Source: Candidatus Sulfopaludibacter sp. SbA3 (GTDB lineage: Bacteria > Acidobacteriota > Terriglobia > Bryobacterales > Bryobacteraceae). From it: a stretch of 64,000 bases of DNA. Every line of letters begins with the position of its first letter. The stretch's first letter is position 1. The notes beneath the pieces are model-generated. The model ran no database searches. It saw nothing but the letters and a program-made list of their open reading frames with translations, and had not been told where the DNA came from. This document shows, piece by piece, positions 1 to 8,521 of this stretch. The stretch lies in contig CAMDED010000007.1 of assembly GCA_945893365.1 (NCBI GenBank), positions 1 through 64,000 of the forward strand. Reading direction: 5' to 3'. The translations under genes and the position numbers were made by a program.

Positions 1-1
1 C

Positions 2-226
2 TACCGGAATCTTCGTGCAAGGCTGGGCGCTCCCAAAGCGATCAAGGCGATGGCACGCTACCTGGCCTGTATCATCTACCGCCTCTTCACCAAAGGCCAG
101 GCATGGGTGGATCGTGGAGCCGAACAGTTCGAGCAGATGCGCGAAACGCACGACTTGGCCAAACTCCAGGCTCAGGCTAGCTCACGGGGATTCCGCCTCG
201 TTCCCGCCACAGATCAAGTCGCATGA
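2..226 (+). pseudogene. IS110-like transposase, C-terminal part (5' end outside window)
   Basis: An open frame enters from the left edge and stops with TGA after 74 codons. It reads YRNLRARLGAPKAIKAMARY, then ACIIYRLFTKGQAWVDRGAE. This matches the C-terminal end of IS110/IS1111-type transposases, which typically finish with a basic 'lGk.kAi.A.A..l..iiY.ml..g..Y.d.g' stretch after the transposase_20 domain. Only the tail is visible, so whether the gene is complete upstream cannot be judged. It ends about 15 bases before a headless NmrA gene, so the element probably sits at or made the breakpoint. The IS110 assignment rests on remembered family features and is moderate. Confidence 0.6.
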
Positions 227-239
227 ACTGGAGTGAGTT

Positions 240-745
240 TCTGGAGAGCGGAGTTGGAAGCGCACGCCCGGGAGTCGGGCATTCCCTCCACTTTCGTGCA
301 TGTCGCGTTCTACTTCGAGAATTTCCTGACCTTCTTTCCGCCACAGAAACAGGCCGACGGCTCCTACACTTTTGGATTTCCGCAGGGCGATACTCCGCTC
401 GCGGGAGTCGCCATCGAGGACGCCGGCGGCGTGGTGTCGGCGATTTTCGACCGGCGCGCCGATTTCCTGGGAACGACCGTCGGCATTGTGGGGGATGACT
501 TGACGGGCGCCGAGTATGCCGCCGTCTTCTCAAGAACTCTCGGACGAACCGTGCGGTACAATCACATTCCGCGCGAGGTATACGCAGCCTTTGGATTTCC
601 CGGAGCCGGGGAATTGGCGGACATGTTCGACTTTAACCGTCGGTACATTCCGGAGCGCAAGGCGGATCTCGCCGCGAGCCGCGCTCTTTATCCCGCCATG
701 CGGACTTTCGAGACTTGGGTGGCGGCGAACCGGGAACGCTTCTGA
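240..745 (+). pseudogene. NmrA-family NAD(P)-binding protein, N-terminus missing
   Basis: About 168 codons read as the C-terminal half of an NmrA/HSCARG-like atypical short-chain dehydrogenase: AELEAHARESGIPSTFVHVA, then YFENFLTF, VGIVGDDLTGAEYAAVFSRT and a C-terminal FNRRYIPERKADLAASR. The family begins with a Rossmann GxxGxxG motif some 130 residues earlier. That part is absent and is replaced by the transposase tail. A GTG at 233 could be used as a start but would give a protein without its cofactor site. Likely a gene decapitated by IS activity rather than a functional short form. Confidence 0.75.
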
Positions 746-825
746 GCTTTCCCGTCGCCGGGTCAACTGGGCCTTTCGTCCCGAAGTGAGCCGTGAGATA
801 ATTCCTGCGAAAGGATGGGCTCACT

Positions 826-1797
826 ATGCAGTGTCCCGATTGCAAAGACGTTGACAGAAGGCAGTTTCTGAAATCCGCCGCTCTCGTTACCGCGGCGTCC
901 ACCGCGCCTGCAGCGTTCGCTGCGCGCGCCAAAGCGCCGGGTTCGCCCGAGACGCTCGTCTCCACCCTCTACAACAACCTCACCGCGGACCAGAAGAAAG
1001 CGGTCTGTTTCCCGTTCGATCATCCGCTTCGCTCGAAGGTGGACAACGCCTGGTTCATTACGCCGCAGCGGATCGGCAAGTTCTACACGCCGGACCAGCA
1101 GGCCATGATCACCGAAATCTTCAAAGGTCTGCACAATCCCGATTTCGTCGACAAGGTCATCCACCACATTCAGGAAGACGGGGGCGGCATCGGCAACTAC
1201 ACGATCGCGCTTTTCGGCGAGCCTGGCGCGTCATTCGAATTCGTCCTGACGGGACGCCACTGTACCGCCCGCTGCGATGGCGATACGGTCGAGGGCGCAG
1301 CCTTCGGCGGGCCAATCTTCTATGGGCATCAGGCGGGTAAGAGCGGAACCGAGAATCCCGACCATCCCAACAACGTCTATTGGTATCAGGCAGAGCGCGC
1401 CAACGAAGTTTTCCAGGCGCTTAACGGAAAACAGCGAGCGATGGCGCTGCTCGGCGATCCGCGCCCTGAAAAAGCGACCGAAACCGTGATGCTCAAGAAG
1501 AAGGGCGACCGCATGGACGGCCTTCCCGTATCGGACATGACGCGCGATCAGCGGGAGCTTGTGGAGAAGGTTCTGGCGGATTTGCTGCTTCCCTTCCGCA
1601 AGAGCGACAGTGCCGAAGCCATGAGGTACATCAAGAAGAACGGCGGCGTGAGCGCGCTCTCCATGTCCTTTTACAAGAACCTGGATATCGGCGGCGACGG
1701 CGTCTGGGATGTCTGGCAGCTTGAGAGCCCGACGATGGTCTGGTACTTCCGCGGCTCGCCGCACGTGCACACCTGGGTCAACATTCGAGCGTCGTAG
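826..1797 (+). CDS. DUF3500 family exported protein
   Basis: A 323-residue protein with a twin-arginine-like signal (DRRQFLKSAALVTAASTA, residues 10-27) and an N-terminal CPDC pair. The body matches DUF3500: N-terminal W/F-rich block, an HCTARCDGD stretch near residue 145, a GxxFYGHQ segment, and the C-terminal WYFRGSPHVHTWVNI motif where the family has a conserved HxH. DUF3500 has no established reaction; the conserved histidines suggest metal binding or hydrolysis, which is inference. The start is chosen at the first ATG, with AAGGA about ten bases upstream. It is a single gene facing the convergent DUF1592 gene, with a REP-like hairpin between them. Confidence 0.8.
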   Translation: MQCPDCKDVDRRQFLKSAALVTAASTAPAAFAARAKAPGSPETLVSTLYNNLTADQKKAVCFPFDHPLRSKVDNAWFITPQRIGKFYTPDQQAMITEIFKGLHNPDFVDKVIHHIQEDGGGIGNYTIALFGEPGASFEFVLTGRHCTARCDGDTVEGAAFGGPIFYGHQAGKSGTENPDHPNNVYWYQAERANEVFQALNGKQRAMALLGDPRPEKATETVMLKKKGDRMDGLPVSDMTRDQRELVEKVLADLLLPFRKSDSAEAMRYIKKNGGVSALSMSFYKNLDIGGDGVWDVWQLESPTMVWYFRGSPHVHTWVNIRAS

Positions 1798-1835
1798 GCC
1801 CTGTCACAGCTGCAACTGAAAAGTTGGGAAGGTGG

Positions 1836-1863
1836 GGCAGGCGATCGTCTTATGTCGCCTGCC
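1836..1863 (+). repeat. REP-like palindrome, copy 1
   Basis: Perfect 9-base stem, GGCAGGCGA at 1836-1844 and TCGCCTGCC at 1855-1863, around the 10-base loop TCGTCTTATG. It lies in the 110-base gap between convergent genes, a common REP site, and may also act as a bidirectional terminator. Two related copies lie at 15928-15955 and 20250-20277. A further GGCAGGC at 1878-1884 could pair with the right arm instead. Confidence 0.7.
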
Positions 1864-1907
1864 GTCTTCCGCGCAGATGGCAGGCCACCGCAGCCGCAGT
1901 TCCATCG

Positions 1908-3827
1908 TCAGCCGCGGCTGGCGTAAGTGGCCGCAAGCGACACAAGCAATTCCCTTAACCTGAATTTCGAATCGCGAAAGCGCTCGAATGCCGTCCGGAT
2001 CACCGGCCGGTCCGCGGGCGTCTCCGGCCGGCCGTGCGCATAGCGGAACAACTGGCGAACCACGCACTCCTGGCACTGAGGCGTTCGCGCCAGCACCTCG
2101 CCAAGCTGTTTTGGCGATGAGAAATCGGAGTTCACGATGCCTGAGATGCTGCCTGTCGTATCAAGGTCGAGATCGACTTTGACCGCGTCTTTCTTCCGGT
2201 CCTTGCGTCCGGGGAAAAACGTAAGACTAAGCTTTTCGCGCCTGACGCCGGCGGCGTCGAACTTCTCGAATCCGAACCCAACCGGATCCATCAGCTTGTG
2301 ACAACCCGCGCAGGTTTCGCGCGTCAGGTGCACCGCAAGCCGCTGCCGGTTGGTTTGCGGCTGCGCCTCGGTTAGCGCCGGCAGGTTGCTGTTCGTTCCC
2401 GGAGGCGGATCGGGCACGTGCTGGCAGAGAAATTGCTCGCGAACGAACAACCCTCGCGCCGTGGGAGACGTATCGGCGGGCTTGCTGGTCATCGCAAGAA
2501 ACGATCCGTGACCCAGAATTCCCGCACGCTCCGATTCCGCCGGATAAGTCGACTTCTCGAACTCGCCGGAAGGCCCTTTCAGCTTGTAGAACGCGGCCAG
2601 ATCGGAATTCAGAAACGTATAGTCGGCCGTGAACACGCCCCTGAAATCGCGATCGTTCCACACCGCGTCGTTCAGCAGGAGCCGCGTCTCTTCCGTCATC
2701 GCCGCCGCGAGCTCCGGCGTGAACGCGGGCCACAAACGCCTGTCCTTGACCATGCCCGCCAGGCGGTCGAAGCGCAGCCACTGGGAGGCGAACTCGTCGA
2801 ACGCCTCTTTCGCCCGCCCGTCGGCAAGCATCGTCCGGGCCGTCTCTTCAATATTGTCGCGGGAATCGAGCTTGCCTTGAGCCGCCTTGCGAAGCAGCTC
2901 GGCATCGGGCATGGTATCCCACAGGAAATACGAAAGCCGGTTCGCCGTCTCGTAGGCGCGCCACTTCGGCTCGGAAGGCCGCTCCACGCGGAAGAGAAAA
3001 TTCGGCGATTGCAGCATCGCTTCCACAACCAGCTGCGCGCCCTTCAGGAAATCCTTCTCCTGCGTAAACAGCTTCTGATAACGCTGCGCTTCCTTATCGA
3101 GCAGCGGGCGGCGGAAGGCGCGAAGCCCGAACGTCTTCACAAACTCGTCGCGGCACCCCGCGGCGGCCGGCCTGCATGGAATCAGGTGGTTCGAATCGCC
3201 GCCGCGAAAAGCGTTACGCGCCAACCGCTCCGCCGCCGCGCCATACGCCTCCGCCAATAGCGTGGGCACGCCTTGCGCCTCCGCCTGATTCTTAAAACCG
3301 TTGACGAAATCCTCTTGCGGGAATTGCGACGCCGGGTTCGTCTGCTCGCCCAACAGGTCTCTCACCGTGTGGTTGTATTGACTGTGCGTCAGACGGCGCA
3401 TCACGACTGGAGCCTGAGGTTCGGCGCTGAGCGTTGCCGGCTTGCCTGTCGGTTTCTCGTCAGGCGGAAGACGAACCAGATTCCCGATCCATGCGGTAAT
3501 CGCGCTCTCCTCCGGACTGCCGGGCGCAATCAGTTTGCCGCCGGTGTGTTTGTCGCGGTTCGTCGGCTTCAGCAGAAGCGGGGAGCGGCCGGGCTGCGCG
3601 CGGTCGACCAGAACGCCGAGACTGCGCCCAAACGCTTCGATCTCCCGATCCGAAGCCGTCGCCGGAGGGAACAACAGGCGCGTTGCGGCCGCGATCCCAT
3701 TCTCCACATGGCACGTGCGGCAATTCGCCTTTTGCAGCACCGGATAGAGACCTTGGGAAAACGTGTCCGCGCCAAAGGAAACCAAGGCGCAAGCAAGCGT
3801 TGCGAAGAGAGTTCGTACAGCGGCCAT
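1908..3827 (-). CDS. DUF1592/DUF1588/DUF1585 cytochrome-type protein
   Basis: A 639-residue exported protein: signal peptide at 1-20, a haem-binding CRTCH at residues 36-40, then the usual domain order DUF1587 (MRRLTHSQYNHTVRDLLG), DUF1595, DUF1592 (ANRLSYFLWDTMPDAEL), DUF1588 with a second haem motif CAGCH near 506-510, and DUF1585 at the C-terminus. Such proteins are abundant in Planctomycetes and Acidobacteria and are assumed to act in periplasmic redox or polymer breakdown; no reaction is established. The start is the ATG at 3827, five bases after the rdgB stop, because it begins the signal peptide. The longer frame would run into rdgB. It is the last gene of the leftward operon. Confidence 0.85.
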   Translation of the reverse strand: MAAVRTLFATLACALVSFGADTFSQGLYPVLQKANCRTCHVENGIAAATRLLFPPATASDREIEAFGRSLGVLVDRAQPGRSPLLLKPTNRDKHTGGKLIAPGSPEESAITAWIGNLVRLPPDEKPTGKPATLSAEPQAPVVMRRLTHSQYNHTVRDLLGEQTNPASQFPQEDFVNGFKNQAEAQGVPTLLAEAYGAAAERLARNAFRGGDSNHLIPCRPAAAGCRDEFVKTFGLRAFRRPLLDKEAQRYQKLFTQEKDFLKGAQLVVEAMLQSPNFLFRVERPSEPKWRAYETANRLSYFLWDTMPDAELLRKAAQGKLDSRDNIEETARTMLADGRAKEAFDEFASQWLRFDRLAGMVKDRRLWPAFTPELAAAMTEETRLLLNDAVWNDRDFRGVFTADYTFLNSDLAAFYKLKGPSGEFEKSTYPAESERAGILGHGSFLAMTSKPADTSPTARGLFVREQFLCQHVPDPPPGTNSNLPALTEAQPQTNRQRLAVHLTRETCAGCHKLMDPVGFGFEKFDAAGVRREKLSLTFFPGRKDRKKDAVKVDLDLDTTGSISGIVNSDFSSPKQLGEVLARTPQCQECVVRQLFRYAHGRPETPADRPVIRTAFERFRDSKFRLRELLVSLAATYASRG

Positions 3828-3832
3828 CCTTT

Positions 3833-4411
3833 TTATGATAACCGACTCACAAACGCCGCGAGTTTCCGCAAGGCCTGGCCGCGGTGGCTCACTGCGAATT
3901 TCCGTTCCGCGGCGGTCTCCGCGAACGTGCATCCAAACGGCGGATAGAAGAAGAGCGGATCGTATCCGAAGCCGCCCTCGCCTCGTGGAGACTCGAGAAT
4001 GCGTCCCTCGACTTCGCCCCGAAAGGTATTCAGCAATCCACCTCGTTTCGCGAGCGCGATCACACAGACGTAGCGCGCGGTGCGGTTCCCGGAGCCGCGG
4101 AGTCTCTCGATAAGCAATGCGTTATTCGCGGCGTCGGTCGCGCCATGCCCCGCGAAGCGCGCCGAATACACGCCCGGAGCGCCGCCAAGCCCGTCCGCTT
4201 CAAGTCCGGAATCCTCGGCGAACAGCAGGCTGTCCGCATAGGCGCTGTACCCGACAGCCTTCAGGATGGCATTCTCTTCGAACGTCGAACCGGTTTCTTC
4301 GACCGCCGGGATCGCCGCAAAGTTCTCCAGCCGCACGATATCGAGCGCCGGGTCCGCCAGGGCGAATTCACGGATCTTTCCGGCGTTTCCCGTGGCGCAG
4401 TACAGCTTCAC
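3833..4411 (-). CDS. rdgB: RdgB/HAM1 non-canonical purine NTP pyrophosphatase
   Basis: A 192-residue protein that hydrolyses ITP, dITP and XTP to the monophosphates, keeping deaminated purines out of nucleic acids. Family marks are the N-terminal [10 protein letters not shown] nucleotide-binding loop, [34 protein letters not shown] with the catalytic Asp, GFGYDPLFF, and the C-terminal [10 protein letters not shown]. Length is normal for the family. Its ATG overlaps the rph stop by four bases (4408-4411), so translation is probably coupled. The rph-rdgB order is a widespread bacterial pairing. Confidence 0.96.
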   Translation of the reverse strand: MKLYCATGNAGKIREFALADPALDIVRLENFAAIPAVEETGSTFEENAILKAVGYSAYADSLLFAEDSGLEADGLGGAPGVYSARFAGHGATDAANNALLIERLRGSGNRTARYVCVIALAKRGGLLNTFRGEVEGRILESPRGEGGFGYDPLFFYPPFGCTFAETAAERKFAVSHRGQALRKLAAFVSRLS

Positions 4412-5127
4412 CCGATCCGCACGATCCGCTTCTGGATCTCGACCAGATCGGCGATGCCGCTGCGCGCCAGACTCACCAGCCGCGACAACTGATCGTCGTC
4501 AAAAGGCTCCTGCTCCGCCGTGGCCTGTACCTCGATAAACCGCCCGCCGCCCGTCATCACGACATTCATGTCCACTTCGGCGCGCGAATCCTCCTCGTAA
4601 CACAGATCGAGCAGCACGTCGCTCTTCAGGATGCCCACGCTCGTGGCTGCCAGATAGTCCCGCAACGGGTTTCTCTTGAGCGTCCGCATTTCAACCATTT
4701 TCCCGAGCGCCTCCGCCAAAGCGACAAACGCGCCCGTGATGGATGCCGTGCGAGTTCCTCCGTCCGCCTGCAGCACGTCGCAATCCAGAATCACGGTCCG
4801 TTCGCCCAGCGCCTTCGCGTCGACGACCGCCCGCAGCGACCGCCCGATCAGCCGCTGGATTTCCTGCGTCCGCCCGGAGACCTTGCCCTTCATCGATTCG
4901 CGCGGCGTCCGTTTCGCCGTCGCCCGCGGCAGCATCGAATACTCAGCGGTCACCCAGCCCTTGCCGCCCCCTTTGAGGAAATGCGGAACCGTCTCCTCGA
5001 CCGACGCCGTGCATAGGACGCGCGTGTTGCCCACCGTAATGTGCGCCGAACCCTCCGCGGTCCTCAGATACCCGGCGGTAATGTCAACCGGGCGCATTTC
5101 ATCCGCTCTCCGGCCGTCGCTACGCAT
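4408..5127 (-). CDS. rph: Ribonuclease PH
   Basis: A 239-residue phosphorolytic 3'-5' exoribonuclease that trims tRNA 3' ends. It opens with [13 protein letters not shown] and has the RNase PH signature blocks [58 protein letters not shown] and the C-terminal [16 protein letters not shown]. The length is typical and no active-site residue appears lost. The start ATG lies inside the end of a 45-residue membrane peptide gene (8-base overlap, ATGCGTAG), and its stop overlaps the rdgB start. Confidence 0.97.
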   Translation of the reverse strand: MRSDGRRADEMRPVDITAGYLRTAEGSAHITVGNTRVLCTASVEETVPHFLKGGGKGWVTAEYSMLPRATAKRTPRESMKGKVSGRTQEIQRLIGRSLRAVVDAKALGERTVILDCDVLQADGGTRTASITGAFVALAEALGKMVEMRTLKRNPLRDYLAATSVGILKSDVLLDLCYEEDSRAEVDMNVVMTGGGRFIEVQATAEQEPFDDDQLSRLVSLARSGIADLVEIQKRIVRIG

Positions 5128-5257
5128 TCTTCATCACCATGTAAAGGACAAGGGCCGTTCCAATCATCGCGAGGAGGATAAGAATCAGGCACGGAAGACC
5201 CTGAGGCGGCACGCCGGACCCCTTTTTCTTGCCTCGCGCCGGCTTATATTTTCCCAT
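5120..5257 (-). CDS. 45-residue single-pass membrane peptide
   Basis: A short gene between the isomerase and rph. It starts with [13 protein letters not shown], a strongly basic cytoplasmic head, followed by one hydrophobic segment ([19 protein letters not shown], residues 21-39) and the tail MVMKNA. A positively charged head followed by a single transmembrane helix predicts an N-in inner-membrane peptide. It overlaps rph by eight bases and starts nine bases after the isomerase stop. This spacing, and the lack of any other gene in the gap, support it being real. Its function is unknown; translational coupling to rph is the only clue. Confidence 0.7.
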   Translation of the reverse strand: MGKYKPARGKKKGSGVPPQGLPCLILILLAMIGTALVLYMVMKNA

Positions 5258-5264
5258 TGCGTCT

Positions 5265-5270
5265 ATTATC
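5265..5270 (-). promoter_or_regulatory. -10-like box GATAAT, 7 bases before the small membrane peptide
   Basis: On the minus strand GATAAT is followed by seven bases and the ATG at 5257. No Shine-Dalgarno sequence is present, so an internal promoter giving a leaderless message for the peptide-rph-rdgB part of the operon is possible. The box overlaps the last bases of the isomerase gene. Confidence 0.35.
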
Positions 5271-7134
5271 GCAGCGCCTGAGCCGCTTCGCGGAAAAATT
5301 CGCCGAGCGCCTCAAGCGACTTCGCGCTCAAGTCTTTCACCGCCAGCCTCACTACCGGACGGCCTTTCTCCGAAAGAGCGAGCGTGGTGGCCAGAAATTG
5401 CGCCAGATGATAGTCCGCGCTATAGCCCGCGGCCGGAAGGCGATCCTGTTTTTCCGAGACCAGCACAGTTGTGAAACACTTCCCGTGCCCGATGATCATT
5501 TCATGATAGGAATGATTCATCGCGGGACCTTCGTATACATCCGCGGGCATCTTAAGCCGAGTGCGAAACAACGACTCCGCGGCCCGGTCCATCACGCCGC
5601 GAACGGCGCGTCCGGATGGGGAATAGCGCATGTCTCCGAAGAAGGTAAGTTCTCCATACTCCACCTGGCGTTCCGCTGCCAGTTGCTTCAGGAAACCGGC
5701 GTAAATCGCGGGAGCCTCGCCCTTCGCCGCCGGCCCTTTCAACTGGTCGTAGTAGAGCGTCACCGTCTTCTTCCACACGGCCTTGCGCGGCGTTTCATGC
5801 ATCTTCTTCCAGACCTTGGCGCCGCCAAGCGAACCCGCTTTCGCCGCTTGCGCAAACAACTTGTTTGTGATCGCTTTATAGAGTTCCACGGAGGGCTGCG
5901 TCACGAAGTTCATATTTCGCAGATAGCCAAGGCCGCACACCACGTAATGCACGAACTGCATGTATCGAGAAAGCGCGTCGCCCGCGCCCATCTTGACCAG
6001 CGCGCACGGATAGCCGTGCCTCCGCATGGCCGCGAAAGCCGCTGTTTCGGAGGACTTCACCCCGTCATTCTGAACGGAAAGGAATACGCGGCCCGAGTCC
6101 GAAGGCTCGCGGTAATTGGACAGCTTCGGCCGCTCCCCAATCACAATCTTCAAGCCGAGGTCTTCGCTTTTTCCCAGACTCTCTTCAAAATCCTGCTTGG
6201 TCCAGATGCCCGCCGAGGCAAACGCTTTCGGGAGCAGGAGCGTTACTTTGTCGCGGCCCGCTTCCCCTTGCGCGTCAAGGAACGCAGAGAGCTTCCAAGC
6301 CGCATGAACCTCGTCGTCGCTGAGATTCGTGCCGTGAATCCACCGTTTCAGGTCCACACCCGCGAGCGCCAATGGGTACAAGCTTCCCCGCGTTAGCGGC
6401 CCACTGTGGCGTCCCGCCGTCGAGTTGCCGCCGTCAAGCTGTAGCGGGACCATGCGGTACCCGCGCGGCCCTGCGAATTTATCGAGCAGCGACCCGGGCA
6501 AGGTCATGTAAAGAAAGTTTGGCCGGGCGTCGATCTTATACTTCCTGTACAGGGCGGACAAGTTCTCCAGATTGACAACCGGCTCGTAGGACGTCATGCC
6601 CATCGCCATCCCCACCACGAGCGTCGCGCGCAGCACCATCGGCAGCGGCAGGCCGGAGCGGTGCGTCATGTCGTCGAGGATGGATTTCAGTTTCGCCGGA
6701 TCGGTTGAATCAAGCGCGTAAAATCGTGGACCGCCCTTCAGCAGCCCAGCGGCGTTGTACATCGACTTATCTTCGATCGAGCCTCCCATACCGGCCCAGA
6801 TCAGGAACCGCAGTTTCGCGCCGTGCGTTTCACGAATTGCGGCGCGAATCGACTCCACCTCCTTCTCCACCACGCCGGCCCATTCGGGATGCTCCTTCGC
6901 CTGCCACGCAAGGTTCAGCACACCATATGAATTCTTCGTGACCGCGCCCGCGGCGTCAATCTCAGTGCCGATTCGGACCAGTGGATCGGCCGCCGCATCT
7001 AGAGCGGTAAGCCCGTCGCGGCGGGACAGGGCGTCGATCTCGTGCAGACGGTGAAGGACATTCTCTTGCGAAAAACGGGCAAAGCGAGAGGCCGACGCCG
7101 CCGAACAAGCGTCGTTGTAAAGGGAAGTTAACAC
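5266..7134 (-). CDS. Glucose-6-phosphate isomerase-like protein (SIS fold)
   Basis: About 622 residues from a GTG at 7134. The protein contains two sugar-isomerase regions: LIWAGMGGSIEDKSMYN followed by ALDSTDPAKLKSIL, which is the phosphosugar-binding SIS part, and a second half with LPKAFASAGIWTKQDFEESL and KMGAGDALSRYMQFVHY. This fits the GPI family, which interconverts glucose-6-P and fructose-6-P, but it is longer than the usual 450-550 residues, so exact substrate use is uncertain. Upstream ATGs would overlap the divergent lipoprotein gene and add non-conserved sequence, so I prefer the GTG. It is the first gene of the leftward operon with rph and rdgB. Confidence 0.7.
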   Translation of the reverse strand: MLTSLYNDACSAASASRFARFSQENVLHRLHEIDALSRRDGLTALDAAADPLVRIGTEIDAAGAVTKNSYGVLNLAWQAKEHPEWAGVVEKEVESIRAAIRETHGAKLRFLIWAGMGGSIEDKSMYNAAGLLKGGPRFYALDSTDPAKLKSILDDMTHRSGLPLPMVLRATLVVGMAMGMTSYEPVVNLENLSALYRKYKIDARPNFLYMTLPGSLLDKFAGPRGYRMVPLQLDGGNSTAGRHSGPLTRGSLYPLALAGVDLKRWIHGTNLSDDEVHAAWKLSAFLDAQGEAGRDKVTLLLPKAFASAGIWTKQDFEESLGKSEDLGLKIVIGERPKLSNYREPSDSGRVFLSVQNDGVKSSETAAFAAMRRHGYPCALVKMGAGDALSRYMQFVHYVVCGLGYLRNMNFVTQPSVELYKAITNKLFAQAAKAGSLGGAKVWKKMHETPRKAVWKKTVTLYYDQLKGPAAKGEAPAIYAGFLKQLAAERQVEYGELTFFGDMRYSPSGRAVRGVMDRAAESLFRTRLKMPADVYEGPAMNHSYHEMIIGHGKCFTTVLVSEKQDRLPAAGYSADYHLAQFLATTLALSEKGRPVVRLAVKDLSAKSLEALGEFFREAAQALR

Positions 7135-7171
7135 TTCCCCGTTGTATCCTAGTCGGTCGGAGATGCGCAAG

Positions 7172-7615
7172 ATGAAAATGTTAGTGTCCGCATTTGGAGC
7201 CGTTCCCGCCCGCCGCCGGGGAATCTCTGCGATTGCCGCCGTCCTGTCGCTGGTGGCTTGCGGAGCCCCGAGGGAGATGCCCGTTCTGTTCCCCTCCGTC
7301 GTCGCGGAGTTCTGGAAGTTGAAGGAATCGGCCGCCCTGCCGCCTTCGAGCGCTCCGGAGAATGTCCGCCGCCTCGGCCTCAAACGCGCCGAAAGGGCTA
7401 CCTATGACGGCGCCGGCACAATCACCGCGGACGTCTACGAGCTCACCTCCTCCGCGGCCGGACTCGAACTGGTCCAGACCTGGCGGCCGGCGGCGGACAC
7501 CGTCTTCTTCTACAAAGAGACCTATTTCGTTCTCGTGAAGTGGGAAAGGGCGGAAAAACCCGCCGTTACGGCGTTTGTTCGAGCTCTGGAGAAGCGTCTT
7601 GGCGAGCGGCCGTGA
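7172..7615 (+). CDS. Putative lipoprotein of unknown function
   Basis: A 147-residue protein beginning MKMLVSAFGAVPARRRG, then a hydrophobic segment ending in LSLVACGAP. LVAC is a good lipobox, so the mature protein probably starts at that Cys and is membrane-anchored. The rest is a small globular domain (about 110 residues) ending in FVRALEKRLGERP. I do not recognise a family. GGAG nine bases upstream favours this ATG over 7163 or the TTG at 7142. It is divergent from the isomerase gene (about 37-base gap), and its last 50 bases overlap the 3' end of the convergent BrkB-type gene. Confidence 0.65.
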   Translation: MKMLVSAFGAVPARRRGISAIAAVLSLVACGAPREMPVLFPSVVAEFWKLKESAALPPSSAPENVRRLGLKRAERATYDGAGTITADVYELTSSAAGLELVQTWRPAADTVFFYKETYFVLVKWERAEKPAVTAFVRALEKRLGERP

Positions 7616-8462
7616 TCTCGCGAGCCGACCATTCGGCGCCCGCCAGCACCACCATGGCGGCGACGAATGTCCAGAGTATGATGCTCACCGAAATGTAGAA
7701 GGGCCCGTATTCCTTCTGCAGTTTCGCCTTCAGCAGCGGCCACGTCAGCAAATTGATGTACTTCAAGAGTTCGAGCGCCAGACCGATCACGACCGCAACC
7801 GGCAGCATCCTCCTGACCGGGATGCTGCGATTCGGCAGCAGCCAATACATAAGGAACAGGCCCAGAATCGAGGCTGGAATTGCCGCCAGCTTGAACAGGA
7901 TCGGCAGTACCCATTGGAGCGAATCCACCTCCATGGAAAAATTCCTCGTGAGAAAATCCTGGTTCACGGCGGTCAGGACGAACGACACAAGCGAGAGGCC
8001 GCCGCAAAGGAAAATCAGCCCCAAACTGACGATCTGGTTCTTCAGGAAACTGCGGTTGGCCCGAACGCCCCAAACGCGGTTTAGGGCCACTTCAAATGGC
8101 ACAAAGACGCCGTTCGCCGTGAATAACAGAAGGAAAATCGACGCAAACTGCATCGGCCCGCGCGACTGCACAACAACCCTCAGATTGCGTCCGATGAACT
8201 TGCCGATCTCATCCGGAAAGTAGTCGTTCAGGGAAAGGTAAATTGCGCTTGCCATCGCCGGCCAGTGAAAGACATGGATGCAGAGCGACACCATCACGAT
8301 CAGGAATGGGAAGAAGGAGAGCAGCACGCTCGCCGCAACCGACAACGCAAAGACGTGGACTTCAGTCTCCATCCAATAACGAAGAGTCGGCCGGCACAGC
8401 CTCGCTCCGCGAACCCAGCGGCTCTCTTCTCCCAGGAAAAATTCGAGTTGACGGCCCGCCAC
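7566..8462 (-). CDS. YihY/BrkB-family inner-membrane protein
   Basis: A 298-residue multi-pass protein. About six hydrophobic helices and the family features ALSVAASVLLSFFPFLIVM near residues 39-57, NGVFVPFEVALNRVWGV in the middle and a C-terminal YGPFYISVSIILWTFVAAMV block identify YihY/BrkB (formerly mis-annotated as RNase BN). The role is unsettled: virulence factor in Bordetella, possible transporter elsewhere. The frame starts with GTG at 8462; an internal ATG at the helix-1 METEVHVFALSV is an alternative. Confidence 0.85.
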   Translation of the reverse strand: MAGRQLEFFLGEESRWVRGARLCRPTLRYWMETEVHVFALSVAASVLLSFFPFLIVMVSLCIHVFHWPAMASAIYLSLNDYFPDEIGKFIGRNLRVVVQSRGPMQFASIFLLLFTANGVFVPFEVALNRVWGVRANRSFLKNQIVSLGLIFLCGGLSLVSFVLTAVNQDFLTRNFSMEVDSLQWVLPILFKLAAIPASILGLFLMYWLLPNRSIPVRRMLPVAVVIGLALELLKYINLLTWPLLKAKLQKEYGPFYISVSIILWTFVAAMVVLAGAEWSAREITAARQDASPELEQTP

Positions 8463-8521
8463 TCTTACGAGCTTACGCCAGTTGCCGCGTCTGCCGCAGG
8501 TTCGAACGCGCCCGTCGAGTC

